From NCBI RefSeq assembly GCF_024294805.1, contig NZ_JANCLU010000009.1, positions 62,001 through 126,000 of the forward strand: a stretch of 64,000 nucleotides of DNA. Reading direction: 5' to 3'. Each line of letters starts with the position of its first letter. Position 1 is the first letter of the stretch. Below the pieces are notes generated by a model. That model had not been told where the DNA came from and made no database searches. It worked only from the letters and a program-made list of their open reading frames with translations. Origin of the DNA: Alsobacter ponti (GTDB taxonomy: Bacteria; Pseudomonadota; Alphaproteobacteria; Rhizobiales; Beijerinckiaceae). Below are positions 1-8,681 of this stretch, piece after piece. The translations under genes and the position numbers were made by a program.

Positions 1-1667
1 CCGGCCGCGTAGGATTCGAAGCCGAGCCAGGCGGGCAGGGCGTTCTGCTCCAGCGCGCGCGGGCGCAGCCAGCCCGCCGCCACGGTGAAGGCGATGGCCG
101 TCGCCCCGGCGACGAGCCCGAAGGGCAGGCTGCGGTCGAAATCGGAAATCCGCCACCAGGACGCCACCAAGATGGCGAGCGGGCCGACGACGCCGGCCGC
201 GGCGTAGAAGCAGGCGGCGAACACGCCGAGGCGCGGGCCGCGCGCCAGCCGCACGAGCACGCCGCCGGCGAACGCGGCGGCGAGGGCGGTTGCGACGGCG
301 ATGAACAGGAACACGGCGTCGGGCAGCGGCGGCGTCGCCACCGGTCCGGGCAGCACCAGCGGCCCTTCCATGGCGGCCTGCCGCGCCACCGGCCAGAACA
401 CCAGCGCCGCCGCCGCGACCCCGGCCGCCATCGGCGCCGCGCCGGCGACCGGAGCGGAGACGAGCGCCGCGCCGAACAGGACGCCGGCCATCGCGAAGGT
501 GAACGGCGCGCGGCCCGCGCCGAGGCCGAGATCCGCCAGCAGACCCGCCGCGAGCAGGGCGAAGACGAGCAGGCAGACGAGCGCCGGAACGTCCGGCCTC
601 ATGCTGTCGCGGTCCTCGACGCCCCGATAGGGCAGCACGCCGAGCGTGGCGGCGGCGAGCGCCGCCTGGGCGACGAGGTACGTCATCCGCGCGCCGATCT
701 CGCCGTAGTCGAAGGCGGTCATCGCCAGCGCCCAGAAGGCCGCGCCTCCCACCGCCGCGAGCGCCAGCCACAGCCAGCCGCGCAGGCGCGCCAGGGCGTC
801 GGCGCTCGCCGTCACAACGAGCAGATACAGCGCAACCGGCCAGACGCGCGGTTCCGCCGAAGAGACGAGCAGCGGCGACACATACGCGCCGAGGAGACCG
901 AAGCCGGCCAGCGCCGGCCCGTGCAGGGCCGCCGCCGCCATCGTTCCCAGTCCGATGGCGCCGAGCAGCACGAACGCCGTCGCCGGGCCGATCATGTCGT
1001 AGAGCGCATGGGCGGCGTAGACCGTGCCGAAGGCGGTGAGCGTGCCGGCGGCCGTGAGCACCGAGGGGATATGCGCTTCGGGAATGCCGACCAGCGTGCC
1101 GTCGCGGCCCTCCCGCCGGCGCATCCACTCGCCGCCGGCGAGCAGGGCCAGGGCGAACAGCACGCCGGCGGCGATGCGCGCGCCGGGGCCGAACCAGCCC
1201 TGCTCGATCGAGTAGCGCACCAGGAACAGCCCGCCGAGGCCGAGCGCGACGCCGCCCAGCCACACGGCCCAGCGCGTTCCGGCCAGTTCCTCGAAGCTCG
1301 CCGCGCGCGCCGCCGGCCGCAGCGGCTCGGGGGCCTCGCCCGGCGCGAACGTCTCGGGCGATGGGGGAACCGGCTCGCCCGGCGCGCCGGCCGGCGGCGT
1401 CTCCGCCTCGGGCGGCCCCGGGACGACGGGCGCTTCCTCTTCCTCGTCTTCGGGAGCGGCGGCAGCCTCGGGGCTCGTGATAGGCGTTTCGGGCGTCTCG
1501 ACCGCGGGCGCGGGGCCGGCGACGCCGGCGAGACGCCATTCGAGGTCGCGCACCCGCGCCTCCAGCATGTCGGCGCGGGCGGACAGGCGGAGCGTGCGGA
1601 AGAAGCCGACCAGGCCCAGGATCGGGATCGCCAACGCGATCAAGACCAGGACGACCATGAATTCCAT
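1..1667 (-). CDS. DUF2339 multi-pass membrane protein (C-terminus cut by window edge)
   Basis: An open frame runs off the left edge, so the C-terminus is missing; about 555 residues are visible. Residues 4-24 form an N-terminal membrane helix, followed by a short charged helical stretch with coiled-coil character (around 28-48), an acidic Pro/Glu-rich linker (about 50-115), and then the motif WLGGVALGLGGLFLVRYS, which is typical of the DUF2339 family. After it come many successive hydrophobic helices. The ATG at 1667 is preceded by a G-rich stretch. DUF2339 proteins are large inner-membrane proteins without an established function. The gene stands alone here, about 90 bp upstream of the end of the NUDIX-HTH gene on the same strand. 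Confidence 0.85.
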   Translation of the reverse strand, partial: MEFMVVLVLIALAIPILGLVGFFRTLRLSARADMLEARVRDLEWRLAGVAGPAPAVETPETPITSPEAAAAPEDEEEEAPVVPGPPEAETPPAGAPGEPVPPSPETFAPGEAPEPLRPAARAASFEELAGTRWAVWLGGVALGLGGLFLVRYSIEQGWFGPGARIAAGVLFALALLAGGEWMRRREGRDGTLVGIPEAHIPSVLTAAGTLTAFGTVYAAHALYDMIGPATAFVLLGAIGLGTMAAAALHGPALAGFGLLGAYVSPLLVSSAEPRVWPVALYLLVVTASADALARLRGWLWLALAAVGGAAFWALAMTAFDYGEIGARMTYLVAQAALAAATLGVLPYRGVEDRDSMRPDVPALVCLLVFALLAAGLLADLGLGAGRAPFTFAMAGVLFGAALVSAPVAGAAPMAAGVAAAALVFWPVARQAAMEGPLVLPGPVATPPLPDAVFLFIAVATALAAAFAGGVLVRLARGPRLGVFAACFYAAAGVVGPLAILVASWWRISDFDRSLPFGLVAGATAIAFTVAAGWLRPRALEQNALPAWLGFESYAA

Positions 1668-1759
1668 CGAAGCGGCCCCCGCCGTGTGCCAACGGCGGCG
1701 ACTTTAGCGGCCCGGTGCTGGCGGAGCCAGAGCGCGGCTACGCCGAGTTGTGAAATCCG

Positions 1760-2767
1760 TCACCCGCGGGCCCCGAGCCGCAGGCCGGGGGCGGGGCGTT
1801 CCTGCACCACTTCGCGGCGGAAGCGGAACTGCGCCGCCGGCCGCCCGCCGGTGTTGACCATCTCGCCGGTCGACTCGACCAGCGCGGTGCTCTCGACCAG
1901 CCGGCGGAAATTCTGCTTGTGCAGGTGCCGGCCGGAGATGGCCTCCACCGTCTGCTGCAGCGTGGTGAGCGTGAAGGCGGAGGGCAGCAGCTCGAACACC
2001 ACCGGGCGGTATTTCAGCTTGCCGCGCAGCCGGCCCATCGCCGTGGCGAGGATGCGCCGGTGATCGAAGCGCATGGGCTCGCCGAGCGGGGGGAGGCTCG
2101 GGCGGGCGAGCGCGGCCTCGCGACCGTCGCGCCGCGCCTCCTCCAGCAGGCCGGCCTCGTAGAGCAGTTCGTAGCGCTCCAGTACCTTTTCCTCGTCCCA
2201 CACCTCGGCGTCGCCGGAGCGCGGGTTGAAGCCGAAGCACAGGCGCACGCGCTCGAAGCGCGACAGCGGGCGGCGCGCACCCTCGGCCGCCTCCGCGTCG
2301 CGGTCCGACGCCCATTCGGCGAGGGCCGGCCAGATGGCGCGTTCCAGGATGAGCGGGCGGCCTCCGCGCCAGTCCTCCCAGGGGTAGAACTCGTACCAGC
2401 CGCGGAACCGCGCGCCCTTCGGCGCGCCCGAGCCGCCGGAGCCGACGCGGGTCAGCGCGAGATAGCCGATCGAGACGACATGGGGGACTTCGTCGCCCGG
2501 CATGGCGTTCCGCCCCCGGTCGCCGAACGTGTAGAGCTGCTCGACATAGCCCAGCGACAGCCCGGTCTGCTCGGAGACGAAGTCGCGCAGGCCGATTTCC
2601 AGCGTGCGGTGGCGCAGCGGATCGAAGCTGCCGGACGGCAGGCCGCCGAGGCCGTCGGCGTCGGTCCGCGCCATCAGGATGCGGGGCGTGCCCGCGTCGA
2701 CCGCCACCACGGCGGCGGCGAGGCCAATCTCGATGGGCGTTTCGGGATGGGCGCGCGCCGGCCTCAT
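1760..2767 (-). CDS. NUDIX-winged-helix transcriptional regulator (NrtR/NadQ-like)
   Basis: 335 residues. The N-terminal half (about 10-190) has a NUDIX fold, but the NUDIX box is degenerate: the stretch GSFDPLRHRTLEIGLRDF is followed by VSEQTGL, so the REx2EE metal-binding pattern reads RDFVSEQ. The C-terminal part (about 220-320) looks like a winged helix, with KYRPVVFELLPSAFTLTTLQ and GRPAAQFRFR. NUDIX-HTH proteins of this kind (NrtR; a related alphaproteobacterial family called NadQ in comparative genomics) sense ADP-ribose or NAD-related nucleotides and control NAD genes; that role is inferred here. Its ATG overlaps the stop of the upstream phosphatase gene by four bases (ATGA), so the two are probably translationally coupled. 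No NAD biosynthesis gene lies in the window. Confidence 0.75.
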   Translation of the reverse strand: MRPARAHPETPIEIGLAAAVVAVDAGTPRILMARTDADGLGGLPSGSFDPLRHRTLEIGLRDFVSEQTGLSLGYVEQLYTFGDRGRNAMPGDEVPHVVSIGYLALTRVGSGGSGAPKGARFRGWYEFYPWEDWRGGRPLILERAIWPALAEWASDRDAEAAEGARRPLSRFERVRLCFGFNPRSGDAEVWDEEKVLERYELLYEAGLLEEARRDGREAALARPSLPPLGEPMRFDHRRILATAMGRLRGKLKYRPVVFELLPSAFTLTTLQQTVEAISGRHLHKQNFRRLVESTALVESTGEMVNTGGRPAAQFRFRREVVQERPAPGLRLGARG

Positions 2768-3279
2768 TCGTCGAGCTTCAGGTGGAAGGGTGTGTTCTCG
2801 AAGCAATCCGCCCCGCGCCCGATGGCGGCGACGGCGTCGACCATGCGGCCTTGGCGGCCGAGCATGTTGTCGGCCACGGCGACCAGCCTTGCATTGGGCG
2901 TGGCGGAGGGGGAGGCGGCGCGCAGCCGCAGCGCGATCTCGGCTTCGTCCCGCGTCGGGCGCAGCGCACAAAGCGCGATGAAGGCGGCGGCGGTGGAGCG
3001 GCTGACGCCGGCCCAGCAGTGGATCAGCAGGGGGCGCTCGGCGTCCCACTTGCGCGTGAAGTCGAGCAGGCGGCGCACATGCTCCTCGCCCGGCAGGATG
3101 TGGCCGTCAGTGGCGGCGGTGATGTCGCTGACGCCGAGAAACAGGTGGCGCTCGGCGGGGATCGAGGCGGGGCGCGCCACCGACGTCGCCGCGTTGATCA
3201 GCGTCACGACGTGGCTCGCGCCGATGGCCTCGACGGTGTCGTGCAGGCGGGACAAAGGCGTGACGTGAATCGCGGGCAT
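2764..3279 (-). CDS. Protein tyrosine phosphatase-like protein
   Basis: 171 residues with the Cx5R signature HCWAGVSRSTAAAF at about 85-98, which forms the phosphate-binding loop with a catalytic Cys and Arg. An upstream Asp-rich stretch (FLGVSDITAATDG) could supply the general acid. The family covers bacterial dual-specificity/tyrosine phosphatases; the substrate is unknown. The protein is cytoplasmic, with no signal peptide. The ATG at 3279 is chosen because the next gene upstream ends at 3306. The perfect palindrome CCTATATAGG sits just upstream at 3296-3305 and may be part of the promoter. The stop overlaps the start of the NUDIX-HTH regulator, which suggests co-expression. Confidence 0.8.
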   Translation of the reverse strand: MPAIHVTPLSRLHDTVEAIGASHVVTLINAATSVARPASIPAERHLFLGVSDITAATDGHILPGEEHVRRLLDFTRKWDAERPLLIHCWAGVSRSTAAAFIALCALRPTRDEAEIALRLRAASPSATPNARLVAVADNMLGRQGRMVDAVAAIGRGADCFENTPFHLKLDE

Positions 3280-3305
3280 GCAGGGTCTCCCGCAACCTAT
3301 ATAGG

Positions 3306-3932
3306 TCAGGCCGGGCGCGCCTGCATCGGGGGCGCGGCCTCGTCCAGTTCGGCGAAGCGGGCGAGGAAGCGCGTCTGAGCGACGTCGGCGCTCCACGGCT
3401 CGATCCAGTCGTCGATGGCGTGCGGCACCGCGACCGGCCGGCCGAAGAACCGCATGGCCTCGTCGCTCGAGAAGCCCGCCAGCCGCGTCGCCTCCAGGAA
3501 GGCCGAGGCGTGGTCGGCGGTCTTGGTGAGCGTCGTGAGCGGGCGGGGCGGCGCGACGGGCAGGCCGAAGCGCACGTGGATGGCGGCGAGCAGCCGCTTC
3601 TCGACGTCCTTGTAGCTGCCGCCCAGCACCGCCTTGAACGGCGAGATCATGTCGCCGATGACGTATTCCGGCGCGTCGTGCAGCAGGATGGCGCGCCGCC
3701 ACTGGCGCGACAGGCCGGGCCGGGCGAGGCGGGCGATCTCCTCCACGAGCAGCGAGTGCTGCGCCACCGAGAAGATGTGCGCGCCGCGCGTCTGGCCGTT
3801 CCAGCGCGCCACGCGGGCGAGGCCGTGGGCGATGTCCTCGATTTCGACGTCCAGCGGCGAGGGGTCGAGCAGGTCGAGCCGGCGGCCCGACAACATGCGC
3901 TGCCAGGCGCGGGGAGGGGCGTTGCGGGTCAT
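3306..3932 (-). CDS. HD-domain phosphohydrolase (YfbR-like)
   Basis: 208 residues. The HD-superfamily metal ligands are visible: a His in GAHIFSVAQHS, the HD pair in ILLHDAPEYVIGDM, and a later Asp in TLTKTADHASAF. The spacing resembles YfbR-type 5'-nucleotidases and related small HD hydrolases, so nucleotide hydrolysis is likely, but the substrate cannot be read from the sequence. The protein is cytoplasmic. It lies 22 bp downstream of tag and is probably the last gene of a ygfZ-tag-HD operon. The C-terminal tail is short and Ala/Pro-rich. Confidence 0.8.
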   Translation of the reverse strand: MTRNAPPRAWQRMLSGRRLDLLDPSPLDVEIEDIAHGLARVARWNGQTRGAHIFSVAQHSLLVEEIARLARPGLSRQWRRAILLHDAPEYVIGDMISPFKAVLGGSYKDVEKRLLAAIHVRFGLPVAPPRPLTTLTKTADHASAFLEATRLAGFSSDEAMRFFGRPVAVPHAIDDWIEPWSADVAQTRFLARFAELDEAAPPMQARPA

Positions 3933-3954
3933 GCGGAGAACCGATCCCGGACCA

Positions 3955-4560
3955 TCAGAGCGCGCGGCCCAGCGCCTTCACCTCTTCGTGCCGGAAGCAG
4001 CCGACGAGGTGATCGTTGACCATCCCCACCGCCTGCATGAACGCGTAGACGATGGTGGGGCCGACGAAGTTGAACCCGGCCTGCTTCAGCTTCTTCGACA
4101 TTTTGCGCGACAGGTCGGTCTCGGCCGGAATGTCGCTCCGGGCGGCGGGGTCGTTCTGGAGCGGCCGCCCGCCCAGCTCGTCCCACAGGAAGGCGGAGAA
4201 GGAGCCGCGCTCCATGATGTCGATCCACGCCCGCGCGCTGCGCACGGACGATTCGATCTTGGCGCGGTTGCGCACGATGCCGGGGTCCGCCATCAGCGCC
4301 TGCAGCTTCTCGGGCGTGTAGCGCGCCATCGCCTCGGGGTCGAAACCGTCGAAGGCGGCGCGGAAGGCGTCGCGCTTGCGCAGGATGGTGATCCACGACA
4401 ATCCGGCCTGGAAGCCGTCGAGCAACAGCTTCTCGAACAGCGCCCTGTCGTCGAACTCCGGCACGCCCCATTCCGTGTCGTGGTAGGCGACGTAGAGCGG
4501 GTCCGTGCCCGGCCAGGAGCAGCGGGACTTGCCGTCGGGGTGAAGAATGAGCCCGCTCAC
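3955..4560 (-). CDS. tag: DNA-3-methyladenine glycosylase I
   Basis: 201 residues, close to the usual length. Tag excises 3-methyladenine from alkylated DNA in base excision repair. Visible landmarks are RCSWPGTDPLYVAYHDTEWG near the N-terminus, which holds the first Cys and His zinc ligands, then FQAGLSWITILRKR, then the C-terminal NDHLVGCFRH, which holds the second His and Cys ligands. The start is a GTG at 4560 that overlaps the stop of the upstream ygfZ-like gene as GTGA, so translation is probably coupled. The pairing of a repair enzyme with an iron-sulphur repair factor may be only chance operon packing. Confidence 0.93.
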   Translation of the reverse strand: MSGLILHPDGKSRCSWPGTDPLYVAYHDTEWGVPEFDDRALFEKLLLDGFQAGLSWITILRKRDAFRAAFDGFDPEAMARYTPEKLQALMADPGIVRNRAKIESSVRSARAWIDIMERGSFSAFLWDELGGRPLQNDPAARSDIPAETDLSRKMSKKLKQAGFNFVGPTIVYAFMQAVGMVNDHLVGCFRHEEVKALGRAL

Positions 4561-5435
4561 GCGCCGCCTCCCTCGCCGGGCCAGGGGAAGCGGGCGAAGG
4601 CTGGTTTGACCAGATCGAAGGCGAGCCCGTCCGCCTCCAGCGCGCCGCCGCTCGCCAGCGCGTCCTCGACGCGGTCGAGGCGCAGCATCGCCAAGGCGCG
4701 GCCGTCCGCCGTCACGGAGCCGATCCGTCCCGCCGCCCTGCCGCCTGCATGCGCCTCGGCGCCTTCGCCCGCGCCGACGCCGCCTCGGAACCGGACCGGC
4801 ACGATCCGCGTGCGCGCGGTGCCGCGATGCTGCATGCGCGACACCACCTCCTGCCCGACATAGCAGCCCTTGTCGAAGTCGACGCCGCCCAGCTGGTCCA
4901 TGTCCGCCTCGTGCGGGAAGGCGTCGCCATAGGCGAAGTCTCGCCCGCCCTCCGGCACGCCGAGCGCGACGCGATGGGCATGCCACGCTTCGGCCGGCTC
5001 GCTGGCGAGGTCGGGGCAGGTGCTGCGGGGCGCGATGACACGGTCGCCCAGCTCGGGCAGGCGCGGGTCGGCGTAGACGACGCCCAGGCCCTCGTCGGCC
5101 CGCTCGCCGTCCCAGAACGCCACCACGCCGGCCGTCTCCGACAGGTCCTCGATCGAGACGCGGGCGCGCAGCTTGTAGAATCCCAGCCGGCGCGCGAGGT
5201 CGGCCGCGAGCGCGCGCGGCACGTCGAGATAGAACCCGCCGCCCTGCTCGCCGTCCGCCTCCGCGACGATGAAGTCGAACAGGATCTTGCCCTGCGGGGT
5301 CAGCAGGGCGGCGTGGCGGGCGCGGTCCACCGCCACCTTGTCCATGTCGCTGGTGACGAGTCCGTCGAGAAAGCCGCGCGCGTCCTCTCCCGTCACCCGG
5401 ACGACGCCGCGATCCTCGAGAAAGGCGGATGCCAT
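4557..5435 (-). CDS. ygfZ: YgfZ/GcvT folate-binding protein
   Basis: 292 residues. The diagnostic motif KGCYVGQE occurs at about 190-197, with the conserved Cys. YgfZ proteins use tetrahydrofolate and support maintenance or synthesis of certain Fe-S cluster enzymes. Other family traits are the N-terminal FLDGLVTSDMDKV and LLTPQGKILFDF. I take the ATG at 5435 (MASAFLEDRG), because this matches the usual family N-terminus; longer in-frame starts exist upstream. It is the first gene of a ygfZ-tag-HD unit and is divergent from the dihydroorotase gene, with about 90 bp between the two starts. Confidence 0.9.
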   Translation of the reverse strand: MASAFLEDRGVVRVTGEDARGFLDGLVTSDMDKVAVDRARHAALLTPQGKILFDFIVAEADGEQGGGFYLDVPRALAADLARRLGFYKLRARVSIEDLSETAGVVAFWDGERADEGLGVVYADPRLPELGDRVIAPRSTCPDLASEPAEAWHAHRVALGVPEGGRDFAYGDAFPHEADMDQLGGVDFDKGCYVGQEVVSRMQHRGTARTRIVPVRFRGGVGAGEGAEAHAGGRAAGRIGSVTADGRALAMLRLDRVEDALASGGALEADGLAFDLVKPAFARFPWPGEGGGA

Positions 5436-5527
5436 ATGCGATAACTCCCTCGTCCCGGCGGGCCTCGGCTTGCGCTCGGCGACGACCTTACGTAAGCCGC
5501 CATGCAAAGGCATCAAGGAGCTTCGCG

Positions 5528-6856
5528 ATGGCACGGACCTACGACGTTGTGCTGGCCGGCGGCACGGTCGTCAATCAGGACGGCGCGGCGGTGCGCGACA
5601 TCGGCGTCAGCCAGGGGCGCGTCGCCATGATCGGCGACCTCTCCCAGGCCTCGGCCGGCGAGCGCATCGACTGCACGGGCCTGCACGTCCTGCCGGGCGT
5701 CATCGACACGCAGGTCCATTTCCGCGAGCCCGGCCTGGAGCACAAGGAAGACCTCGAGACCGGCTCCCGCGCCGCCGTGATGGGCGGGGTGACGGCGGTG
5801 TTCGAGATGCCGAACACCAAGCCCGAGACGACCACGGCCGAGGCGCTGGCCGACAAGATCCGGCGCGGCACGGACCGCATGCACTGCGACTTCGCCTTCT
5901 GGGTGGGCGGCACGCACGACAACGTGGGCGAGCTGCGCGACCTGGAGCGGCTGCCCGGCGCGGCCGGAATCAAGGTGTTCATGGGCTCTTCGACGGGCTC
6001 GCTGCTGGTCGAGGACGACGCCGGCGTCGCGCAGGTGCTGCGCCAGACCCGCCGCCGCGCCGCCTTCCACTCCGAGGACGAGGAGATGCTGCGCGCCCGC
6101 AAGGACCTGCGGGTGAAGGGCGATCCCTCCTCGCATCCGGTGTGGCGCTCGGCCGAGGCGGCGATGGAATGCACGCGGCGGCTGGTGCGAATCGCGCACG
6201 AAACCGGCGCGCGCATCCACGTTCTGCACGTCTCGACCGCCGAGGAGATGGTGTTCCTCGCCGACCACAAGGACGTGGCGACGGTGGAGGTGACGCCGCA
6301 CCACCTGACGCTCGCCGCCCCGGACGCCTACGACCGGCTGGGCACGTTGGCGCAGATGAACCCGCCCGTGCGCGACGCGCGCCACCGCGCCGGCGTGTGG
6401 TGGGGGCTGGAGCAGGGCGTCGTCGACGTGCTCGGCTCGGACCACGCCCCGCACACGCTGGAGGAGAAGGCCAAGCCCTATCCCGACTCGCCCTCAGGCA
6501 TGACGGGCGTGCAGACGCTGGTGCCGGTGATGCTGGACCACGTCAACGCCGGCAAGCTGTCGCTCGCCCGCTTCGTCGACCTGACGAGCGCCGGCCCCGC
6601 GCGCATCTTCGGCATCGCCGGCAAGGGGCGGATCGCGGTGGGCTACGACGCCGACTTCACGGTCGTCGACCTGAAGCGGCGCGAGACCATCTCCAATCGC
6701 TGGATCGCGTCGCGCTGCGGCTGGACCCCCTATGACGGCGTGCAGGTGACGGGATGGCCGGTGGGCACGATCGTGCGCGGACGCCGCGTGATGTGGGACG
6801 GCGAGCTGGCGACCCCCTCGACCGGCCGCGCCGTCCGCTTCGTCGAGACGCTGTAG
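5528..6856 (+). CDS. Dihydroorotase (class I type amidohydrolase)
   Basis: 442 residues. The enzyme class interconverts carbamoyl-aspartate and dihydroorotate in pyrimidine synthesis. Metal-binding elements of the class are present: the HxRE-type motif DTQVHFREPGLEHKED, the Lys in GIKVFMGSSTGS that is normally carbamylated, the His in HVLHVST, the His pair in EVTPHHLTL, and the Asp in GSDHAPHT. The RBS AAGGAG lies nine bases before the ATG. Related cyclic amidohydrolases (allantoinase, dihydropyrimidinase) share this fold, but HFREPG followed by HKED favours dihydroorotase. No other pyrimidine gene is nearby. The stop is four bases from the stop of the convergent TIGR02301 gene. Confidence 0.87.
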   Translation: MARTYDVVLAGGTVVNQDGAAVRDIGVSQGRVAMIGDLSQASAGERIDCTGLHVLPGVIDTQVHFREPGLEHKEDLETGSRAAVMGGVTAVFEMPNTKPETTTAEALADKIRRGTDRMHCDFAFWVGGTHDNVGELRDLERLPGAAGIKVFMGSSTGSLLVEDDAGVAQVLRQTRRRAAFHSEDEEMLRARKDLRVKGDPSSHPVWRSAEAAMECTRRLVRIAHETGARIHVLHVSTAEEMVFLADHKDVATVEVTPHHLTLAAPDAYDRLGTLAQMNPPVRDARHRAGVWWGLEQGVVDVLGSDHAPHTLEEKAKPYPDSPSGMTGVQTLVPVMLDHVNAGKLSLARFVDLTSAGPARIFGIAGKGRIAVGYDADFTVVDLKRRETISNRWIASRCGWTPYDGVQVTGWPVGTIVRGRRVMWDGELATPSTGRAVRFVETL

Positions 6857-6860
6857 GCGT

Positions 6861-7394
6861 CTAGCCGCCGTAGCGGCTGGACAGTTCGCGGGCCAGCCGG
6901 CCGCCCTCGTCGAGATAGCGCGAGATGATGGTCTGCGCCGCCGGGGTGCAGGTGCGGTAGGTCTGCGCGTAGTTGCGGTAGCCTCGGTTGTAGGAGCCCG
7001 CGAGTCGCTCGCGCCGGGCCTGGGTCGCGGCCTCGGCGGCGATCAGGGACGTCATGCGCCCGCGCCATTCCTCCTCGTCCTTGCCGCCGCACAGCGGCCG
7101 CAGGAAGGCGAGCGCGCCCATGATCTCGGAGAGGCGCATCAATTGCGGCTCGTAGGGCGGCGGCGGCGGCTCGGGCTGGTCCGCCTGCTGGCCGGCCTTG
7201 CCCTCGGCCGGCTTCGGCGCGGGCTTCGGCGCCGCGGGCCGCGGTCGCGGCGGCTGGACGGGCGGAGCCGGTAGGGGTGGGGGTGGGGGCGGCGATTCCC
7301 ACGGCCAGCGGAACTGCGCCTGCGCGGGCCAGGGCGACGCCGCCAAAGCGAGGCACGCCGCGCCCGCCATCGCCAGGCGAACAAGGCGGCTCAT
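6861..7394 (-). CDS. TIGR02301 family secreted protein
   Basis: 177 residues. A cleavable signal peptide (hydrophobic core AMAGAACLALAAS, then PAQA) leads into a long Pro/Ala-rich linker (about 35-75) and a compact helical domain beginning YEPQLMRLSEIMGALAFLR. The pattern RPLCGGKDEEEWRGRM plus NRGYRNYAQTYRTC matches the TIGR02301 family of small periplasmic proteins, which is largely confined to Alphaproteobacteria; two Cys are positioned to form a disulphide. The function is unknown. The ATG overlaps the stop of the upstream NUDIX gene by four bases, so it is probably co-translated with the SDR-NUDIX pair. Confidence 0.8.
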   Translation of the reverse strand: MSRLVRLAMAGAACLALAASPWPAQAQFRWPWESPPPPPPLPAPPVQPPRPRPAAPKPAPKPAEGKAGQQADQPEPPPPPYEPQLMRLSEIMGALAFLRPLCGGKDEEEWRGRMTSLIAAEAATQARRERLAGSYNRGYRNYAQTYRTCTPAAQTIISRYLDEGGRLARELSSRYGG

Positions 7395-7876
7395 GCGCGG
7401 GGTTCCGAGGCGCGGACGAGGGCGGCGGCGCGCGCCACGATGCCTGCGAGTCCCTTGGTGGTCCGCAGCCCGGCGACCGCCTCGGGCGGCACGAAGCGCA
7501 CCGCGCCGGCCTCCGGACCCGTCGCCGGCTCGCCCCCGGTCCACCTCGCCGCGAATGCGTTGACGACGAAATGCACGCGAACCCGGTCGCTGGCGTCGCG
7601 CTCGATCACCTCGCTGTGGCCGGCGAAGCCGACGATGCGGGCCTCGACGCCGACTTCCTCGCGCAGCTCACGCAAGGCCGCCTCCTCCAGCGTTTCGCCG
7701 GGCTCGACGAGTCCGCCGGGCAGCGACCACAGGTCGGCGGCGGGAGGCTTCGTCCGCGTGGCGAGCAGAACCCGGCCGTCGCGGAACACCGCCACGCTCG
7801 CCGCCATGATCGGCCGGGCGGGGTAGAGCCGGTCGTCGCCCGAAGGGCGGCCGACCTCAGACGTGCTGGCCGCCAT
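7391..7876 (-). CDS. NUDIX hydrolase (MutT-like, ADP-ribose pyrophosphatase type)
   Basis: 161 residues from the chosen start. A complete NUDIX box is visible, GGLVEPGETLEEAALRELRE followed by EVGV, matching Gx5Ex7REUxEExGU, so it should be an active nucleoside-diphosphate-X hydrolase. The substrate is not predictable; the short architecture suits ADP-ribose or oxidised nucleotides. The start is uncertain: the ATG at 7876 overlaps the end of the SDR gene by 20 bp and keeps the conserved lead-in YPARPIMAASVAVFRDGRVL; a shorter start at 7807 would remove it. The middle gene of an SDR-NUDIX-TIGR02301 unit with overlaps at both ends. Confidence 0.82.
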   Translation of the reverse strand: MAASTSEVGRPSGDDRLYPARPIMAASVAVFRDGRVLLATRTKPPAADLWSLPGGLVEPGETLEEAALRELREEVGVEARIVGFAGHSEVIERDASDRVRVHFVVNAFAARWTGGEPATGPEAGAVRFVPPEAVAGLRTTKGLAGIVARAAALVRASEPRA

Positions 7877-8609
7877 TGATGTGGATTTCCGCCCCATGCA
7901 CGTAGCTCGACTGGTCGGTGCACAGGAAGTAGATCGCCTTGGCGACCTCCTCCGGTGTGCCGAGCCGCCGCATCGGGATCTGCGCGACGATCTTCTCGGT
8001 GCCGGGAGAGAGAATCGAGGTGTCGATCTCGCCCGGCGAGATGGCGTTGACGCGGATGCCGTGAGGGCCGAAATCGGCCGCCATCTCGCGGGTCAGCGCC
8101 GCCAGCGCCGCCTTGGACGTCGCGTAGGCCGCCCCCGCGAAGGGGTGGACGCGCGAGCCGGCGATGGAGGTCACGTTCACGACCGAGCCCTTGGCCGCCT
8201 TCAGCTCGTTCATCAGTCCGCGCGCCAGCATGACCGGCGCAAAGAAATTGACCTGGAACACCCACTGCCAGTCGGCGATCGCGGTTTCGATCGTGCCCAT
8301 GCGCGAGCCGCCCGGACCCTTGGGCGAGATGGCGGCGTTGTTGACCAGCGCGTCCAGCGTGCCGGCATCGAGCCGCCCCTTGATCTCGTCGATGGCCTCG
8401 GCCGTGTTGCCGGCGTCCGACAGGTCCACCTGGATGTGGTCCTCGGGGCCCATCTCCCACGGGCAGTTCTCGGGGAAGGGGTGGCGGGAGCAGGTGATCA
8501 CGCGCCATCCGGCGGCGGAGAACCGCTTCACCGTGGCGTGGCCGATGCCCCGGCTGGCGCCGGTGAGCAGCATGGTGCGCCGGGGCGCGTTGTCCTTGGT
8601 GGTCGTCAT
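7857..8609 (-). CDS. Short-chain dehydrogenase/reductase
   Basis: 250 residues, the classical SDR length. Cofactor and catalytic motifs are present: TGASRGIG near residue 17, NNAAIS, the catalytic Ser in NVTSIAGS, and the YATSK pair (YxxxK) at about 155-159. The C-terminal HINGGQHV is typical for FabG-like oxidoreductases. The substrate is unknown; NAD(P)(H)-dependent reduction of a ketone is the family expectation. It is first in a unit with NUDIX and TIGR02301 genes. The ATG at 8609 is the only good start near the motif. Confidence 0.88.
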   Translation of the reverse strand: MTTTKDNAPRRTMLLTGASRGIGHATVKRFSAAGWRVITCSRHPFPENCPWEMGPEDHIQVDLSDAGNTAEAIDEIKGRLDAGTLDALVNNAAISPKGPGGSRMGTIETAIADWQWVFQVNFFAPVMLARGLMNELKAAKGSVVNVTSIAGSRVHPFAGAAYATSKAALAALTREMAADFGPHGIRVNAISPGEIDTSILSPGTEKIVAQIPMRRLGTPEEVAKAIYFLCTDQSSYVHGAEIHINGGQHV

Positions 8610-8681
8610 GTCTCGATGTGCGCAGGTCGGTGAAGGAGCGTCAAGGCGCGGCGCGGGCCAAGGTCGGCGCGCCGGGCGGCA

